Below are positions 23,356-36,120 of a DNA stretch of 64,000 bases, piece after piece. Position 1 is the first letter of the stretch. Each line of letters opens with the position of its first letter. The notes beneath the pieces are model-generated. The model was not told where the DNA came from. It saw only the letters and a program-made list of their open reading frames with translations, and made no database searches. The stretch is from NCBI GenBank assembly GCA_964058845.1, contig CAXKVR010000070.1, positions 1-64,000 on the forward strand, in the 5' to 3' direction. This DNA comes from Carex sylvatica. Taxonomy: Eukaryota; Streptophyta; Magnoliopsida; Poales; Cyperaceae. Made by a program: the position numbers and the translations under genes.

Positions 23356-23588
23356 TGTTATTTTTTATAAGACAAGAGAAGAGATTAAAGAAAATAACTT
23401 ATTATTGCATTCTTAATTTGAGCTTTACATGTATCCCTATTTATATGTATCTCTATTTATAGAAGAATTTGAAAACTAGCCGTTACAACTACCAACTACA
23501 TATTAATTACAAGTATTAACTTATATCTCCTAATTTATTTATTTTACAAGTCCCTAAACTAGCCTTTGGCTAGTTACTATTTTCAACA
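23356..23588 (-). repeat. copia 5' LTR
   Basis: TG...CA bounded on the minus strand, followed immediately by the primer-binding site. It lies about 310 bases upstream of the TATA box of the patatin-like gene, pointing the opposite way. Confidence 0.7.
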
Positions 23589-23899
23589 ATACGCTTCAAT
23601 CAATCGAACCAAAATTTATTTTGATTATCTGTTATTCAATTGAGAAAATTAATTGATTAATTTAGTAAGATTTTCTAAAACCCCATGGGCCGAAATATCA
23701 CAGAGCTAACTTGTATATTTAAAAAAAAAAGAAATCTGCAGGTGTTTTTTTTGGTGATTTGACCTTTCCTTCATTGTGACTTGGCTCGTTCATATCATCT
23801 GGTTTTTCAAACTATCCCCAGTTTCACAGAACTTACTACAATTAATGCTCTTGACTACTTCCATGCATGACTACTTGTACCTCTTAATTTTCTCCTGCC

Positions 23900-23906
23900 T
23901 ATATAA
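23900..23906 (+). promoter_or_regulatory. TATA box of the patatin-like gene
   Basis: TATATAA in CCTGCCTATATAATGC, about 170 bases before the start codon. It would place transcription start near 23,930 and give a 5' UTR of roughly 140 bases. Confidence 0.6.
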
Positions 23907-24071
23907 TGCAAGAAAGCACACCTCTCCTCATCCCACACTACACAACTAAGCGGCAAAGCCAAGAAATTTTTAGAAGTGACATACATACACTTCAAGATCT
24001 CTATAACCTTGCTAGCTAGAACTATTCAACTTTTTTCTAGTGAGAGTTCAGAGGTAACAATATCATCTCTA

Positions 24072-26498
24072 ATGGCTTCTTTAGGAGTGCGCGTTCCTTC
24101 AAGCAAAGTGCTAACTAACAGAACTAGCAGTCTGTCTACACCAAAAACTCCACCATCAAGAGGCAACATAGTGACAATACTAAGCATCGATGGTGGTGGC
24201 GTTAGAGGACTCATCCCTGCTGCCATCCTTGTATTCCTCGAATCTAAGCTACAGGTGAGTTATTATTTTATTTGGAGATTAAGTATTATATTTAACCGAG
24301 TTTGTATTGTGAGCTCAAGAAACTAGTTCATCAGATCTATTCATAAATATTGAAATTATTATCAAATATTATCATTTGTACGTACTATCCAACAAAACAA
24401 GTATATGACATGGATACCAGTGTTGTTTTTGTAAATGGAAGAAAAAATCATATATTACACTTTTTTCTTAGCTCGAGAGCACGGAAATATGGTTGTGTGA
24501 CTATCATCTTCATGCATGGAAAACGGAGTAAGGTAATTAAAATATATGGATGTATAGTATATTAGTATTGAAACACTCACACCCATATATAATAATCAAC
24601 ACTTGGAACCTACCTAATTTAATAAGACAATTGTAGTAATACAAGTCTGATAAATAAATATCGAATAATCAACACTTTCACAGCACGAAAAAAAATGTTT
24701 CCCCTGTTGAGAAGGTTTTATTTAATTTTCTTTCATCAGTAATTCTATAGAAAACTTGGTCATAAATACTTCTTGTGCATGTACTTGTAGGAACTTGATG
24801 GAGAAGATGCAAGAATTGCAGATTACTTTGATGTGATTTCAGGAACTAGTACTGGAGGTTTAGTGTCGACCATGCTTGCTGCGCCTAACGAGCAGAAGAG
24901 GCCACTCTTCTCAGCTAAAGATATTATAAGCTTCTACAATGAAAACATTCCAAAGATTTTCCCTTCTAATAGGTAAGCCATACTGACTTTTCTTTACTCT
25001 TTCGGTAAAAATATACTTCGTAAATGAAAGACTCGTGAAACGTATGTAAATATATGCAATATACATAATGACGAGCAACTCCTAATGTAGGAATGGGTTT
25101 GGAGGCTTGTTAAGCAGTATAATTGGTCCTAGATACACAGGAGAATACCTTCATAGCAAAATACGAGAACTGCTCGGTGAAACAAGGCTTCATGAAACAG
25201 TAACAGAAGTGGTGGTTCCTACATTCGACATTACTTTTCTTCAGCCGACCATATTTTCTACGAACGAGGTACATAAAAACATATTGCTTATAAATCTTAT
25301 ATCTGCATTTTTTTAGATTTGTGCATTTAAAAATGAAACAGCCAAGCTGCTTTCCACAAAAGTAAATTTGTAAAATTAAGAATGTCAATTACAATTTGAT
25401 TGATATATGAGCTTGATAACATGTAGGCGAACGCGGATGCATCAAAGGATGCTCTGCTATCAGATGTATGCATCAGCACTTCTGCTGCTCCGACATATCT
25501 TCCAGCACATCATTTCACGACTAAGGATCCTTTTGGCAAAACACGGAGCTTCAATCTTGTTGATGGAGGTGTTGCAGCAAATAATCCGGTATTTATTTCT
25601 TTCACGAATAAATAAAATAAAATAACAGAATAAACATACCGCATACTAACAGTTTGACCTCTTTTATAAACAGCCTTGGCCCCAATAGTTAATCCATTTA
25701 TCCCAGAAAACACCATCAGAGAATAATTAAATAAATCCCATATACTGCAACCAAATATAACTTGATCTGATAAGTGCCCAGCTCTCTCAATTCTTAATTT
25801 AATCAGATTAATATTTGCTTCTCGATATTTTATTTTTATTTCATTGTAACATTTTCAGACACTTCTTGCTGTAAATCACGTGACAAAGAAGATTCTGGTA
25901 CAAAGAACTGGTTATTTCCCTGTGAAGCCAGTGGATTATGGAAATTTCCTGGTGCTCTCGCTTGGAACAGGATCAGCAAAACAGGAACAGAAGTACAAAG
26001 CAGAGGCAGCGGCCAAGTGGGGCCTGTTCAGCTGGTTAACCCATAATGGTTCAAACCCCCTGATCGATTGTTTTAGCCAAGCGAGTGCTGACCTGGTTGA
26101 TATCCACGCATCCGTTCTTTTCCAAGCGTTGCATTGCGAGAAGAACTACTTACGTATACAGGTAGAGAAATTAACATGATAATTGATGCTATATTCAAAT
26201 TAATTAGTACCATTGAAGCTCCAGTATTAATTTATTCAATCTTGGGTTATTGTAGGATGATTGCTTGGAGGGCACCGCTGCGTCGATGGACAATTCATCG
26301 AATCAGAACTTGCTAAAACTTGTCCAGATTGGAAATGAGCTTCTAAAAAAGCCGGTGTCTCGAGTGAATTTGGAGAATGGAAATATTGAACCAGTGCTGA
26401 ATGGTGGAAGAAATGAAGAAGAATTGATTCGGTTTGCCAAGATACTCTCTGATGAGAGACGTATGAGGCTTCTGAGGATGCAAAATGGCAAATATTAA
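24072..26498 (+). CDS. Patatin-like phospholipase (acyl hydrolase), six exons
   Basis: Exons 24,072-24,254, 24,791-24,972, 25,091-25,268, 25,427-25,588, 25,859-26,161 and 26,256-26,498. All introns are GT-AG and all phases agree, giving 1,251 bases and 416 residues, normal for plant patatin-like proteins. Visible motifs: oxyanion-hole loop DGGGVRG (40-46), nucleophile elbow GTSTGG with catalytic Ser81, and the DGG motif with catalytic Asp227 ([10 protein letters not shown]). Family knowledge: a Ser-Asp dyad lipid acyl hydrolase that releases fatty acids from membrane galactolipids and phospholipids, acting in wound, pathogen and phosphate responses. There is no signal peptide: the N-terminus is Ser/Thr-rich ([14 protein letters not shown]), pointing to a cytosolic or peripheral protein rather than vacuolar patatin. 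The ATG at 24,072 was preferred over an upstream in-frame ATG (23,976) because homology-like sequence begins after it and its context is good. The frame is intact. The third exon ends in a GAG|GTACAT donor, which is weak but in phase. Confidence 0.93.
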
Positions 26499-28570
26499 GA
26501 ACGGATTAATTCTTGAAGATGATAATATATATATATATATGTACCATCTTATAATTAAATAGCTATTCAGTTATTCTGTTCAGTAATTATGCTCAAGTTT
26601 CAATCATTAATTAATTCTTTTCTTTCTATAGATGTGTTTATTAATTCAGTTTTTATTTCAGAGATGTACATACTTTTCATGTATAGATAAAACTATGTAA
26701 TGAATTGCTGCTATTATATGATGTGTACATAATTGTACGTGTTTTACCAATTAGTTATCTTTTTACCAATTTAATGTCTACATACTTTTCAAACTTCTAT
26801 TTTATTAATCGCAGCTAGTTACAATTGTTCAAAAGGTTTTGAAAAAAGACTCTAGTGTGGATTTACATATGGATAAAAACAAAGACACAGGGAAACAAAC
26901 AAGAAAACAAAAAAAAGAGAGTAAAAAAACTAAGAAATAACAAAGCACATGCAATGAATGAAAAGATTAATTTGTCCTTGCATGCAGATATCATTTTCAG
27001 AAGTCAAAGCCGTGGTGATTTGGCAATAACTTGGTCTCCATAAATTGATAAACTTCCCTTGACATATTTACAAATAGAATGAAAGAATGGGGTGTTCTGT
27101 TCAAAATTTTGTATATTTTTTAGCCTTAATTATTTCTATATATGATAATATTCTCGTGTTCATTAAAATTGAGACCCTGCCGCATAATACATATTTAGTT
27201 AGTTTCCTCTAATTAGAACACCTGTCACAATTTCTTTTTGAAAGATTTTACCCAAAACTTGTAGTTTACTTGAAAAAGAGAGATTACCAAAAGATATTTA
27301 AAAATTATTAGCCAACCAGCATTTTTGTCATTACAAATTAACCTTCGCTCTCAGGCCCATTGCCACAATAATTACGTAAAAACATAGCCCATTAGGAGAA
27401 GAAAAAAAAAAAGGCTAGAATCACACAAAGTTTTTTATTTTTATTTTATTTTTACTTAATTAATTATCCAAACTTTTGTAAAAACTGACACAATAAAAAC
27501 TTGGCAAAACAAAACCCAAATTATTTTTATAAATAGAATCTGGAGACTTGACCTTCATTTTTTTTTTTTTTTTTAAAAGAAAACCCAAATTATAGACAGC
27601 GGATAGAAATTAATTACACATGAATAGCATTGTTATGCATGAAACTTCTGCAAGGAGCTTTTACTTTGTCAAACTTCGTATTTTAATACAATTGTGATCC
27701 TAGGTTGTTTCATTTGATAATTATTCAATTAAGCTCATTATTAGTTAAATATTAATCTTTAACTTCTACACATTAAAAATCAACACTCTGTATGACACAT
27801 TATTATGATTTTGAATTGAGCATCATGTACGTAGAGAGTATACAATATTTTTAATATTAAATAATTAGGCGGTTTAATTTCTAACTTTACTAAAAAAATA
27901 TGAAAACAACAATTTAGTACGTTAAAATTATCATCTGAAAATATATTGATCCTCAGAGAAATTACAACCAATCAGTTGGTACTGGGCCAATTCTGCACTA
28001 TTGAACCAGAAGAAATATGGCAGGTAGTTGGATATTATATTTTATTCTAATTATATTACTTGATGTCTTAATTGCAATTATCTAAATGAGGTGTCATTGA
28101 CAGCATATTGTTTTGAGATAATTACATTGACCAGCATTTTGAACTTTCTCATCTCATAATACAAAAATATATATGTCCAATTCAGTTAACATCACTGACG
28201 CAATGCAAACCATGATTCATTGTGTATCATTGGAACAAATCAAGTCAATAATGGCTTAACTTGATAATTTAAATAATAATTTGTCAAATTATGACCAAAA
28301 TAAATTTAAAAATATTAAACACTTTATCTGCTTATAAATTAGTTGAGTATCAACCAAATCTTTAAAACATGTGATGAAAGATTAAATTTTATCAAATTAC
28401 AAATCATTCATATTATTACAATAAAAAATAAAATTACAAATTACAAATTACAAATTACAAATTACATTGACCAGCATGACATAAGAAATTTCAAAAAATA
28501 AAAAATAACAGGGATGGTATGCATATAAATTTTTCGTGTATCAACCACAATCTTTAATTAAAACGCATAT
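26499..28570. other. Intergenic, nothing recognised
   Basis: AT-rich DNA downstream of the patatin-like gene. It contains a (TA)n run at about 26,525 in the 3' UTR region, a 19-T run near 27,557 and a 7-base AAATTAC microsatellite at 28,432-28,466. No gene recognised. Confidence 0.5.
28432..28466. repeat. AAATTAC microsatellite
   Basis: Five head-to-tail copies of a 7-base AAATTAC unit. Confidence 0.8.
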
Positions 28571-28577
28571 ACATATA

Positions 28578-28772
28578 ATACACATCCAACCGGCTGAATT
28601 TTTATAAAACCATTGAACCAAAGCGATTGTATATGTATACATATACAAATATACATATACATGTACATATACACAAGGATGGTTCTGTTTAAAGAATGTT
28701 TAAGGAGTTGAATCGTTTAAAACCCATCCAACTGGCTGAACTTTTATAAAACCATTGAACTGAAGCGATTTA
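28578..28772. repeat. Short direct duplication, period ~144
   Basis: CATCCAACCGGCTGAATTTT..AAAACCATTGAACCAAAGCG at 28,583 recurs as CATCCAACTGGCTGAACTTT..AAAACCATTGAACTGAAGCG near 28,726. Between them is a run of ACATATACA-type words. Confidence 0.6.
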
Positions 28773-30530
28773 AAAATCCGGTGCAAAACATATTTTATAA
28801 ACCCTCTAGTGCCAATTTTGATTCGTCTTTCAAATTTTTTTTAATTTATTTTTCTAAACTTTAGATATAGTAGTCAACAAGGATGGATTTGTATTTATGG
28901 GTTATGTAAATCAGATATGTTCACAAATAACTTTAGTAGGAATAGAAGAGAGAGAACAAGAAACACCTTAAAAAGATCCATTTATGGGCATTCAAATTTT
29001 GTAATGGCTTTTTGCGTGTTCATCTCCATTTAAATTCATTTTCGAAGAAATTAGATAAAAAAATGATGTGCTCCGTGCTCCTGAGAAAATTGTGGATTGC
29101 CACTCACGAGTTTGAATTTTCCAATTTAAACTGGTTTTTAATGAATTTTGTCTCTCATTTTGTTATGAAGTCCAGAGAAACCAAATAAAATACAACTATG
29201 GGATTAATTGGGAAGCTATAATATTTTGCTTGGACACTTTAACTTCCAGTAAGGTAAAGTATACATACATGTAAGCAATTTACATGTAAAAAAAAGTCCA
29301 TTAATCTTCTCTTACCACCATCAAAATACGTATCAGTAATGGAATCAGCCAATCGTCTAGTTAGTAACAAAAATAATATTTTTCAGTCGTAGATTTATAT
29401 CTCAGGGACTGATTTTTATTTTTATTAACTATTTTAAAATATTAAAATCACGAAGTTACCGGTACTTTGGAAAAAAATTAAACAAATTAAAGTTACCATA
29501 TATGCAGACATTGTTTGCGCACCCTCTAAGAGTGACACACAGATAATGCCTGCACACCCCTGGTTAGTGCGCAAACAATAGGAATTTCAGAAAAAAAAAA
29601 TGAAAGGAAATATTGGTACTCAATTTTAAAATTTTGATTATTATCAAATTAATTTTCATAGAACAGCTCGTTTCTTTTTGAAATAAAAGAAAAATACATG
29701 ACTATTGATGATCAAAAACTTTAACTGAAATTGTGAGGCACTAAACGTGCATTTTGTGAAATTTTAACTAGATTTTTGAACTGTGTTGGTTATAACATGT
29801 TTTTATATCTCTTCGCGAGTTTTCCAAATTACGGTCATACACTGAAATCGGAGTTTCATATCTCTTGCGAAAAGTACCGTCACGAATAAAAAATATTCCT
29901 TACTTAAATGAAACGCAGGTATCATCTGCACACCAACCAGGAGTGGCAGGCAGACAGTGCACGTGTGCCGCTCCAATGAACAGACAATGCCTATGTTTCT
30001 TATAACTTTTGATTTTTTTTTTCAGAAAACTAATAACTCTGTAATTTTGATATTTTAAAATTGTAAATAGAAAAAAGTTTGAGAAAGAAACCCTTGTAAA
30101 TATTAAAATATTTGAGTAGCTTAATTCCAACTTTACTTTAAAAAAAATTATGTATCAACAGGCATTTTTGGAAACCATAATTTTCGTCACATCATTTAAT
30201 TACTCTCCTTAATTGATAATGCCCTGTCAATTTCAACTAACATTTTCTAGATTTTTAATATAATAATTGTTCTTTCTCATGCAACTGCAATAGCTGATTT
30301 TATATAGCTGATATTCTCTAAACAGAATTATATAATGGAAACAACACAAACTTAAATTAGTGCGCTGCATGCAGCATTGCAGCTTGATCCAGCCCCTAGG
30401 TAGGTGTTAGGCAAAAAAAAAAAAAAAAAATGTTATAACCAATAATATTTTCATGCCGGGAAAATCATGAAAAAAACATATTGCAAGGATATATCATATA
30501 TGGGATCATCTTATCAGAATATATATATAC
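28773..30530. other. Intergenic, small inverted motif only
   Basis: AT-rich. At 29,511-29,580 the words TGTTTGCGCAC and GTGCGCAAACA form an inverted pair around a GC-richer core, possibly a tiny MITE remnant. A related core (ACACCAACCAGGAGTGGC) lies near 29,930. No gene recognised. Confidence 0.4.
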
Positions 30531-30537
30531 ATATAGA

Positions 30538-30956
30538 GATTGGCTACTATGCTTATATAAGCATATTCCCACATATGCTTATAACTCATTTTTGTGTTTT
30601 CAATGTCCAAATGGTCGATCTGAACCGTTAGATGTGATATATATATTGAAATGTGTTTGGAGACTAAATTTTATATTTTTATGAATTTTTTTTACTATTT
30701 ATTAAGCTAATTTGAAAATCTCTGATCCAACGGTGGTTTCTGATTTTACTGTTTTGTTAAGCCACCGTTGGATCAGCGATTTTCAAAGTGGCTTAATAAA
30801 TAGTAAAAAAATTCAGAAAAATGTAAAATTTGGTCTCCAAGCACATTCCAATATAGAGATCAACTTGAACGGTTCGGATCGACATTTTAAACTTTAAAAT
30901 TGAAAAACGGGTTGTAAGCATATGTGGGGATATGCTTATACAAGCATAGTAACCAA

Positions 30957-30957
<1 letters not shown>
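30538..30957. mobile_element. Long fold-back MITE
   Basis: About 420 bp that folds on itself almost end to end. The left tip GGCTACTATGCTTATATAAG pairs with the right tip CTTATACAAGCATAGTAACC, and CCCACATATGCTTATAAC with GTTGTAAGCATATGTGGG. GATCCAACGGTGG pairs with CCACCGTTGGATC around a short loop near 30,750. No coding content. The target duplication is obscured by flanking TA repeats. Confidence 0.75.

Positions 30958-30992
<35 letters not shown>
30957..30992. repeat. (TA)n microsatellite
   Basis: Uninterrupted TA dinucleotide run next to the fold-back MITE. Confidence 0.9.
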
Positions 30993-30995
<3 letters not shown>

Positions 30996-32589
30996 GAGGA
31001 GGGTTCAAATGCATCCAAATTTTTGTGCACCTAAATGCACCCTATCTTTCATATCTTTTATCTCTGTTTTCAAAGTCAAAATAGTCAATCCGAACCATTA
31101 GATGCGATCTATATATATATATATATATATTTTTTCTCCTTTTTTTATGTGAAGTTGTGAATTATTTTTAAGTGATAGATCCATACTAGTTGAACAAATT
31201 TAAATTATTTTTAAAATAAGCTGCTCAAACTCTGAACATATAGATAATAAAGTAAATTTCGGCTTTAAAAAATAAAAGTTTCTTAATTGTTCCCGCTGTC
31301 AATGTGATGTATTGTGTACAGCATAACATTATATTTTTGTTGGATCGATGGACAACATGTATGTACATTTAGGTCATAATTAAGAAGAATAACATTTTTC
31401 TTAATTTAATGTTCTGCAATGTAACCACTTTAATATATATTATGCATGCAAATTTCTTAATGTTATCACTATCATTAGTTGTCATATGACAATAGAAAAC
31501 ATTTTTCTTTAATTTTCTGTTATAGAATATTGGAAACATTGATATAGAAAAGTTGTGGCTTGTGACACTTTGATTATGGAAATTAAATATATTTGAATTT
31601 GTGATATTTTGCTCCTTATTAGTCAAATGCTTTACGGCCAAATTAATACACCACTAGCAACATTTTAACATTTAATATTCGAAGTTCTCTGAAAATTAAA
31701 AAATGGTGCTGACGGAGAACATAATGTGGTCTAATTTTTCAATTTTTGTAAGTTAATTTTGCCTTTAAGAATGACATACATCATCTATTGTTGTTTCTTT
31801 ATTGTCCTTCGAATAAGATAATTGCCAAAAAAAAAAAAATCATACAAAAAAAAAAAAAATTGCATGTCATCTTATTTATGCACTTGTAAAAGATTAGTAT
31901 ATTTATTTTTGTATAAAGAAATAAGGAAATTGATATATTGACAATCATAACCGTGACAACCAAAAATATTTATCAAAATAAACATAAATATTATTTCTGT
32001 AGTTTAGATAGTTTGTATGCCAAATTTTATGCGGTTTGAGAATCATTTGGCCCTCGATCAAGTGCCAATAATATTGTATCAACTTTATAAAGGTGCTCAA
32101 TAGATTACCAAACATGTTGCAAATTGTTTGGTAGCCCTTTTTAATGTTTTATTATATCAACATATATACTCTACAAAACATACAAAACATGTTGCTTGAT
32201 TGGGTCATAGGCTTAAAGAGAATATTGTTTGGTAGCCAGCTGCATTAATTAATTCATCAATCTTCCATGACGTACATTCCATATGTTTCAAGTAATTAAT
32301 ACTAACTGAAATATAGCAAGGAAAATTGCGGAAAGGTCCAACGCGGGAGGAGCATATATATAATGCTGCAAAAATTCTTACTTTTAAGTTTAAGATTTAC
32401 AGCATTTTTTTTTTTTTTTGGAAAAATTAGCAGCGGTGTCAAGGCCTTCAGCGAAAGAAAAAAAATTCAGTTTGGTGGGCTCAGATTTTTTATAATTATG
32501 AAACAAAAAAGACCAAAAATTACAGATACACTGGGGATAATTTCCAGTGTCAGAAATTAAGAAGAAACTATAAGAAAGACTATGATCTA
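30993..32589. other. Intergenic with a partial MITE
   Basis: 31,000-31,115 contains GTCAATCCGAACCATTAGATGC, resembling one arm of the fold-back family next door. The rest is AT-rich with poly-A tracts near 31,827 and 31,845. No gene recognised. Confidence 0.4.
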
Positions 32590-32945
32590 TTAAATTAGGA
32601 GTCGGCTACGGTTAGCATAGAGGATCTCCATACAATGTTTTAATATTTGAGTTTTCAAAAACCTAACAGTCGATCCGAACCATTCTACATGATCTTCATA
32701 TGAATACGTACTTAAAAATTAAATTTTACATTTTTTAGAATTTTTTTACTATTTTTTTAGATAGATAGAAAATCACTTAATTTGAATGATACATAATTTT
32801 CAGATCAAGTGATTTTCTATCTATCTAAAAAAATAGTAAACAAATTCATATAGAGATCATGTTGAACAGTTTGGATTGACCGTTAAAATTTTGAAAACTC
32901 AAATATTGAGCCATTGCATGGATGTCCTCTATGCTATGCATAGCA
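32590..32945. mobile_element. Fold-back MITE, same family
   Basis: Near-palindrome centred at about 32,795. AGATAGATAGAAAATCACTT pairs with AAGTGATTTTCTATCTATCT. Outer words include TAGCATAGAGGATCTCCAT with ATGGATGTCCTCTATGCTA, and GTCGATCCGAACCATT with its diverged complement. Non-coding. Confidence 0.7.
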
Positions 32946-33039
32946 TATTAACATTTTCCATTAAATTAATCGTCAATTTTACATTGATTTTTTTTGTAAT
33001 GAAATGAAAAGACGGTACGTACGTTAATAACAGAGATAA

Positions 33040-33930
33040 CTAGAGGTGCTATCGGGTCGATAGGGTCTGTACTCTAAAAGTGTTCGGATCTGAATTTCGA
33101 TCCATATACTTATTAGATTTAAATCGGGTCGAGTCTGGATCAGAATACCTATCTACCCGTTGATATTTCGGGTCCCGTCTTTTGATTCTGGGTAGATAGA
33201 TACCCATAGCTTGTTTGTAGATTATCGGTCCGATTCGAATCCAGAACGAGTACATGTCGCAACTCTTAATTATAATTTTTAAATATTCAAACATGATATA
33301 TCATTATAATATAAATTAAAATATGCTTCAAAATATTGAAGGTGATATAATTTTAAAAAGTAAAATATTGAAGATGGTGATTTTATTCTATGGTTTCAAA
33401 AATCTGTGAATAGAATATTAATATCAATTTATTTTAATTAGCGAAGAGCGCAATAAATTTCAATAATTCCTGCAGAAAGGCATATATATAGTAGACAAAG
33501 AGATCAAGAAATGAATTAATTGGCTTCAAAAATTTATAAGCAAAAGATGAATGTGACATTTGATTTCAATGATTTGTGTGAAAAGAGCAACAAATTTTAT
33601 TTAAAAATTAAAAAATACTGCAAATAATTATCTTTTCATAGTTATTAATATATATTTTTATATTAAATAATTATAAAAGAAACGGTATTGTTATTTTCTT
33701 GGAAATTTATACAGGTGTCAGTTCGAGTTCGGTTATGGTCAGATAATTAAATGAAACTCATATCCTATCTATTACATTATCAGTTCCAGTTAAGATCTGG
33801 ATTGGATATTAAATTATTAATTTTGTAACTATATTCATAATTTAACCGGTTATATTTTTTAAACCATATCCTATCCAAATTAATCGGATCCGGGTAATCG
33901 GATAAAGATAGAACCTCTACGGATAACAGT
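33040..33930. repeat. Two degenerate MITE-like blocks
   Basis: 33,041-33,260 is rich in CGGGTCGATAGG / GGGTAGATAGATACCC words, and 33,715-33,930 in GGTTATGG, CATATCCTATC and GGATCCGGGTAATCGGATAA words, like the (hAT-type) GGATACGGAT MITEs elsewhere. Clear ends or target duplications were not found. Confidence 0.3.
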
Positions 33931-35329
33931 TAATATTAGAAGATATAAATTTTTTTTTCCAAAGCAACATTTCATCAATAGTAAATGTTGAAAAAAAAAT
34001 TATCACTCCAAATTCGTCTGTTAAAAAAATGTACAGTGAAACTGTTTTGATACGACAAACATTTATTGTCCCATTCTTGTAAATTCAATTCGGAATATAA
34101 TCGAATGTGGAGAAACGTTGGGCTCTATCACTATGCCTGCTGTGCTATCAAACCATGGAGAGGTTTAAGAAGAGGGCTCTGGGCTCAAATGGTTTTATTT
34201 CAAACTTCACCCTTAAACGGCTAAATCTGGCCCAGCCCGGCTCAAATTAAGGAAGAAGAGCTTAATCATCGCACTTTATAAATTTTGCACTCAGAGATGT
34301 TTCATGAATTGCGCAAGTGATAATTCCTCTCTGATTGCATCAATCAGGTTCCGTCTGACTGGAGATCTCCATTAGTTAACAAAGTGGACGAGAAGAAGTA
34401 AAGACAGTCTGAAAAGGAACCGTATGAATCAGAGGTGGTTTCACCATTATTGTGGCAGGGATAACTGAGCCACTTGACCATTGCGAATCAGCAAGATTCC
34501 ATCTCGTGGTGCTGGAGCTGGTCCTCCGATGGTACTTTCTCATCCAAATCGTGATAATTATTATCATAGCTCATGAGTCATAACTATGAAGAGAGGATTC
34601 TTGGTCTTGCCCCAGAGACGTACAAAATACACCCATTTTCTTTGTAAAACTTAGAAGAATATTGTACACACTAAAATATAATTACACAAAATGATTAAAT
34701 AATTGCTGTAATTAAAAAAAATGAGCAATATAAAGGTTGAAGCAACACGAGACTTCATCTCTAATTAACTAATAATTTATACTTAGAAGCTGGAAACCGA
34801 CTCATATTCATTTGTACTATATTTTTTCAAAACAAAACTATCAATACGATTGAACATGTAATTTGTATTAAAAATATTGTTGTAGGTAGAATAACTAATA
34901 ATTTATTGTCCCATTCAAAATTAACTTTTAAATCTGTAATTTTGACCGCTTGAATTTATACTAAATAAATTCAAAAAATTTAAATCTTTGTATGTAAATG
35001 CATTATTAATGGTAGATCGGTTTTAACAGTTTGAATTCGTCGTTGAAGCATATCTAATAGATTTTTAATGTGGTAGCACGGCACGCTGAACAAAGTACTC
35101 GTTGAGTAATTATAGGAATTATATAATTATTATATAATCACCTATAAGGGTTATGAAAAAAGAATATTATAATCCACATTACACAACTACTAAATTTCTA
35201 ATATATGAAAAAACAATCTACTTCGAAGAAAAAATAAATAAATAATGAAACTCGGACCTAATTATGAAAATAACAATCTCTTTTTCATTGGTTGAGCAAG
35301 AAAACTCTTTTCATTTTGAAAGACTGATA
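33931..35329. other. Intergenic with a GC-richer unrecognised block
   Basis: 34,090-34,580 is less AT-rich than its surroundings and has coding-like residues on the minus strand (for example GGPAPAPRDGILLIRNGQVA), but many stops. It may be debris of a gene or retroelement. Nothing else recognised. Confidence 0.25.
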
Positions 35330-36120
35330 AAAAAATTTGAACGCCAATAAGGACAAAAATGATATAAAAGCATAGAAGAGTGACCTAAGCAGTTATATAC
35401 ATAATAATAAATTAACTTATATAATAAAGTAACTTACATTAAAATTTGAACGCAAATAGTATTACACTAACATTTTTCAATTTAAAAATTTACACTATTT
35501 CTATTATCTTAAGAATCTTACACTGAAAAACGACAAGTAGCAGAAACAAATATTTTGTCTACATGGGGAAATATAGACTGACCAGAGACAAAATATAGTG
35601 GGTGGAACACTGTGGGAAGTAAAGATGGCCAAGTCATTTTCATAAATTGAAAATTTGTAATTTTGTCTATTAAATTTTATAGTAAAGATGTCTAACTCAT
35701 TTTCATTCATCACTAGAATAAAAGTTACTTTAATATTTGTTATACTTATAAGTCAACCCGATTAATCTCATATCTATTTTTCCATCTAAAACTACTAATC
35801 TTAAATTAGATTGTTAATTTTTGTAGTTTGTAATTTACATACTGAAATTGAGTATTAATTTAATAAGTAACTGAGATCATCACTTTTGATTGCTTATTGT
35901 AGAATACTGTTTAATTAATTACATTTAGTTTCATCTTCTTTATGCTCCAAAAAAAAAACACTACTTTTTAAGATTGTCACGATACAAACAACTCGTTATC
36001 TTTTTTTTATGTTCCACAATAAATAATAAAAAACTGTTTTGGATTAGATACTAATGATATATGTATTTACAAAATAATTAAATAGAGGAAATTAAGTAGT
36101 TGAAAGAGTACACTACACAA

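Larger units (their letters stand above)
22487..23588 (-). mobile_element. Truncated Ty1/copia retrotransposon (5' LTR plus gag remnant)
   Basis: On the minus strand: a 233-bp LTR (23,588-23,356) starting TGTTGAAAATAG and ending AATAACA; directly next to it the primer-binding site TAGTATCAGAGC (23,355-23,344), one base off the initiator-Met-tRNA complement typical of copia; then decayed internal DNA; then a gag remnant with a CCHC zinc knuckle, CLNCKKEGHTPDQC, near 22,800. Protease, integrase, reverse transcriptase and the second LTR are absent. Confidence 0.75.

Noticed and set aside
23976..24071. Longer N-terminus for the patatin-like protein from an upstream in-frame ATG
   Set aside because: The added residues are not patatin-like and lie where a 5' UTR is expected from the TATA position.
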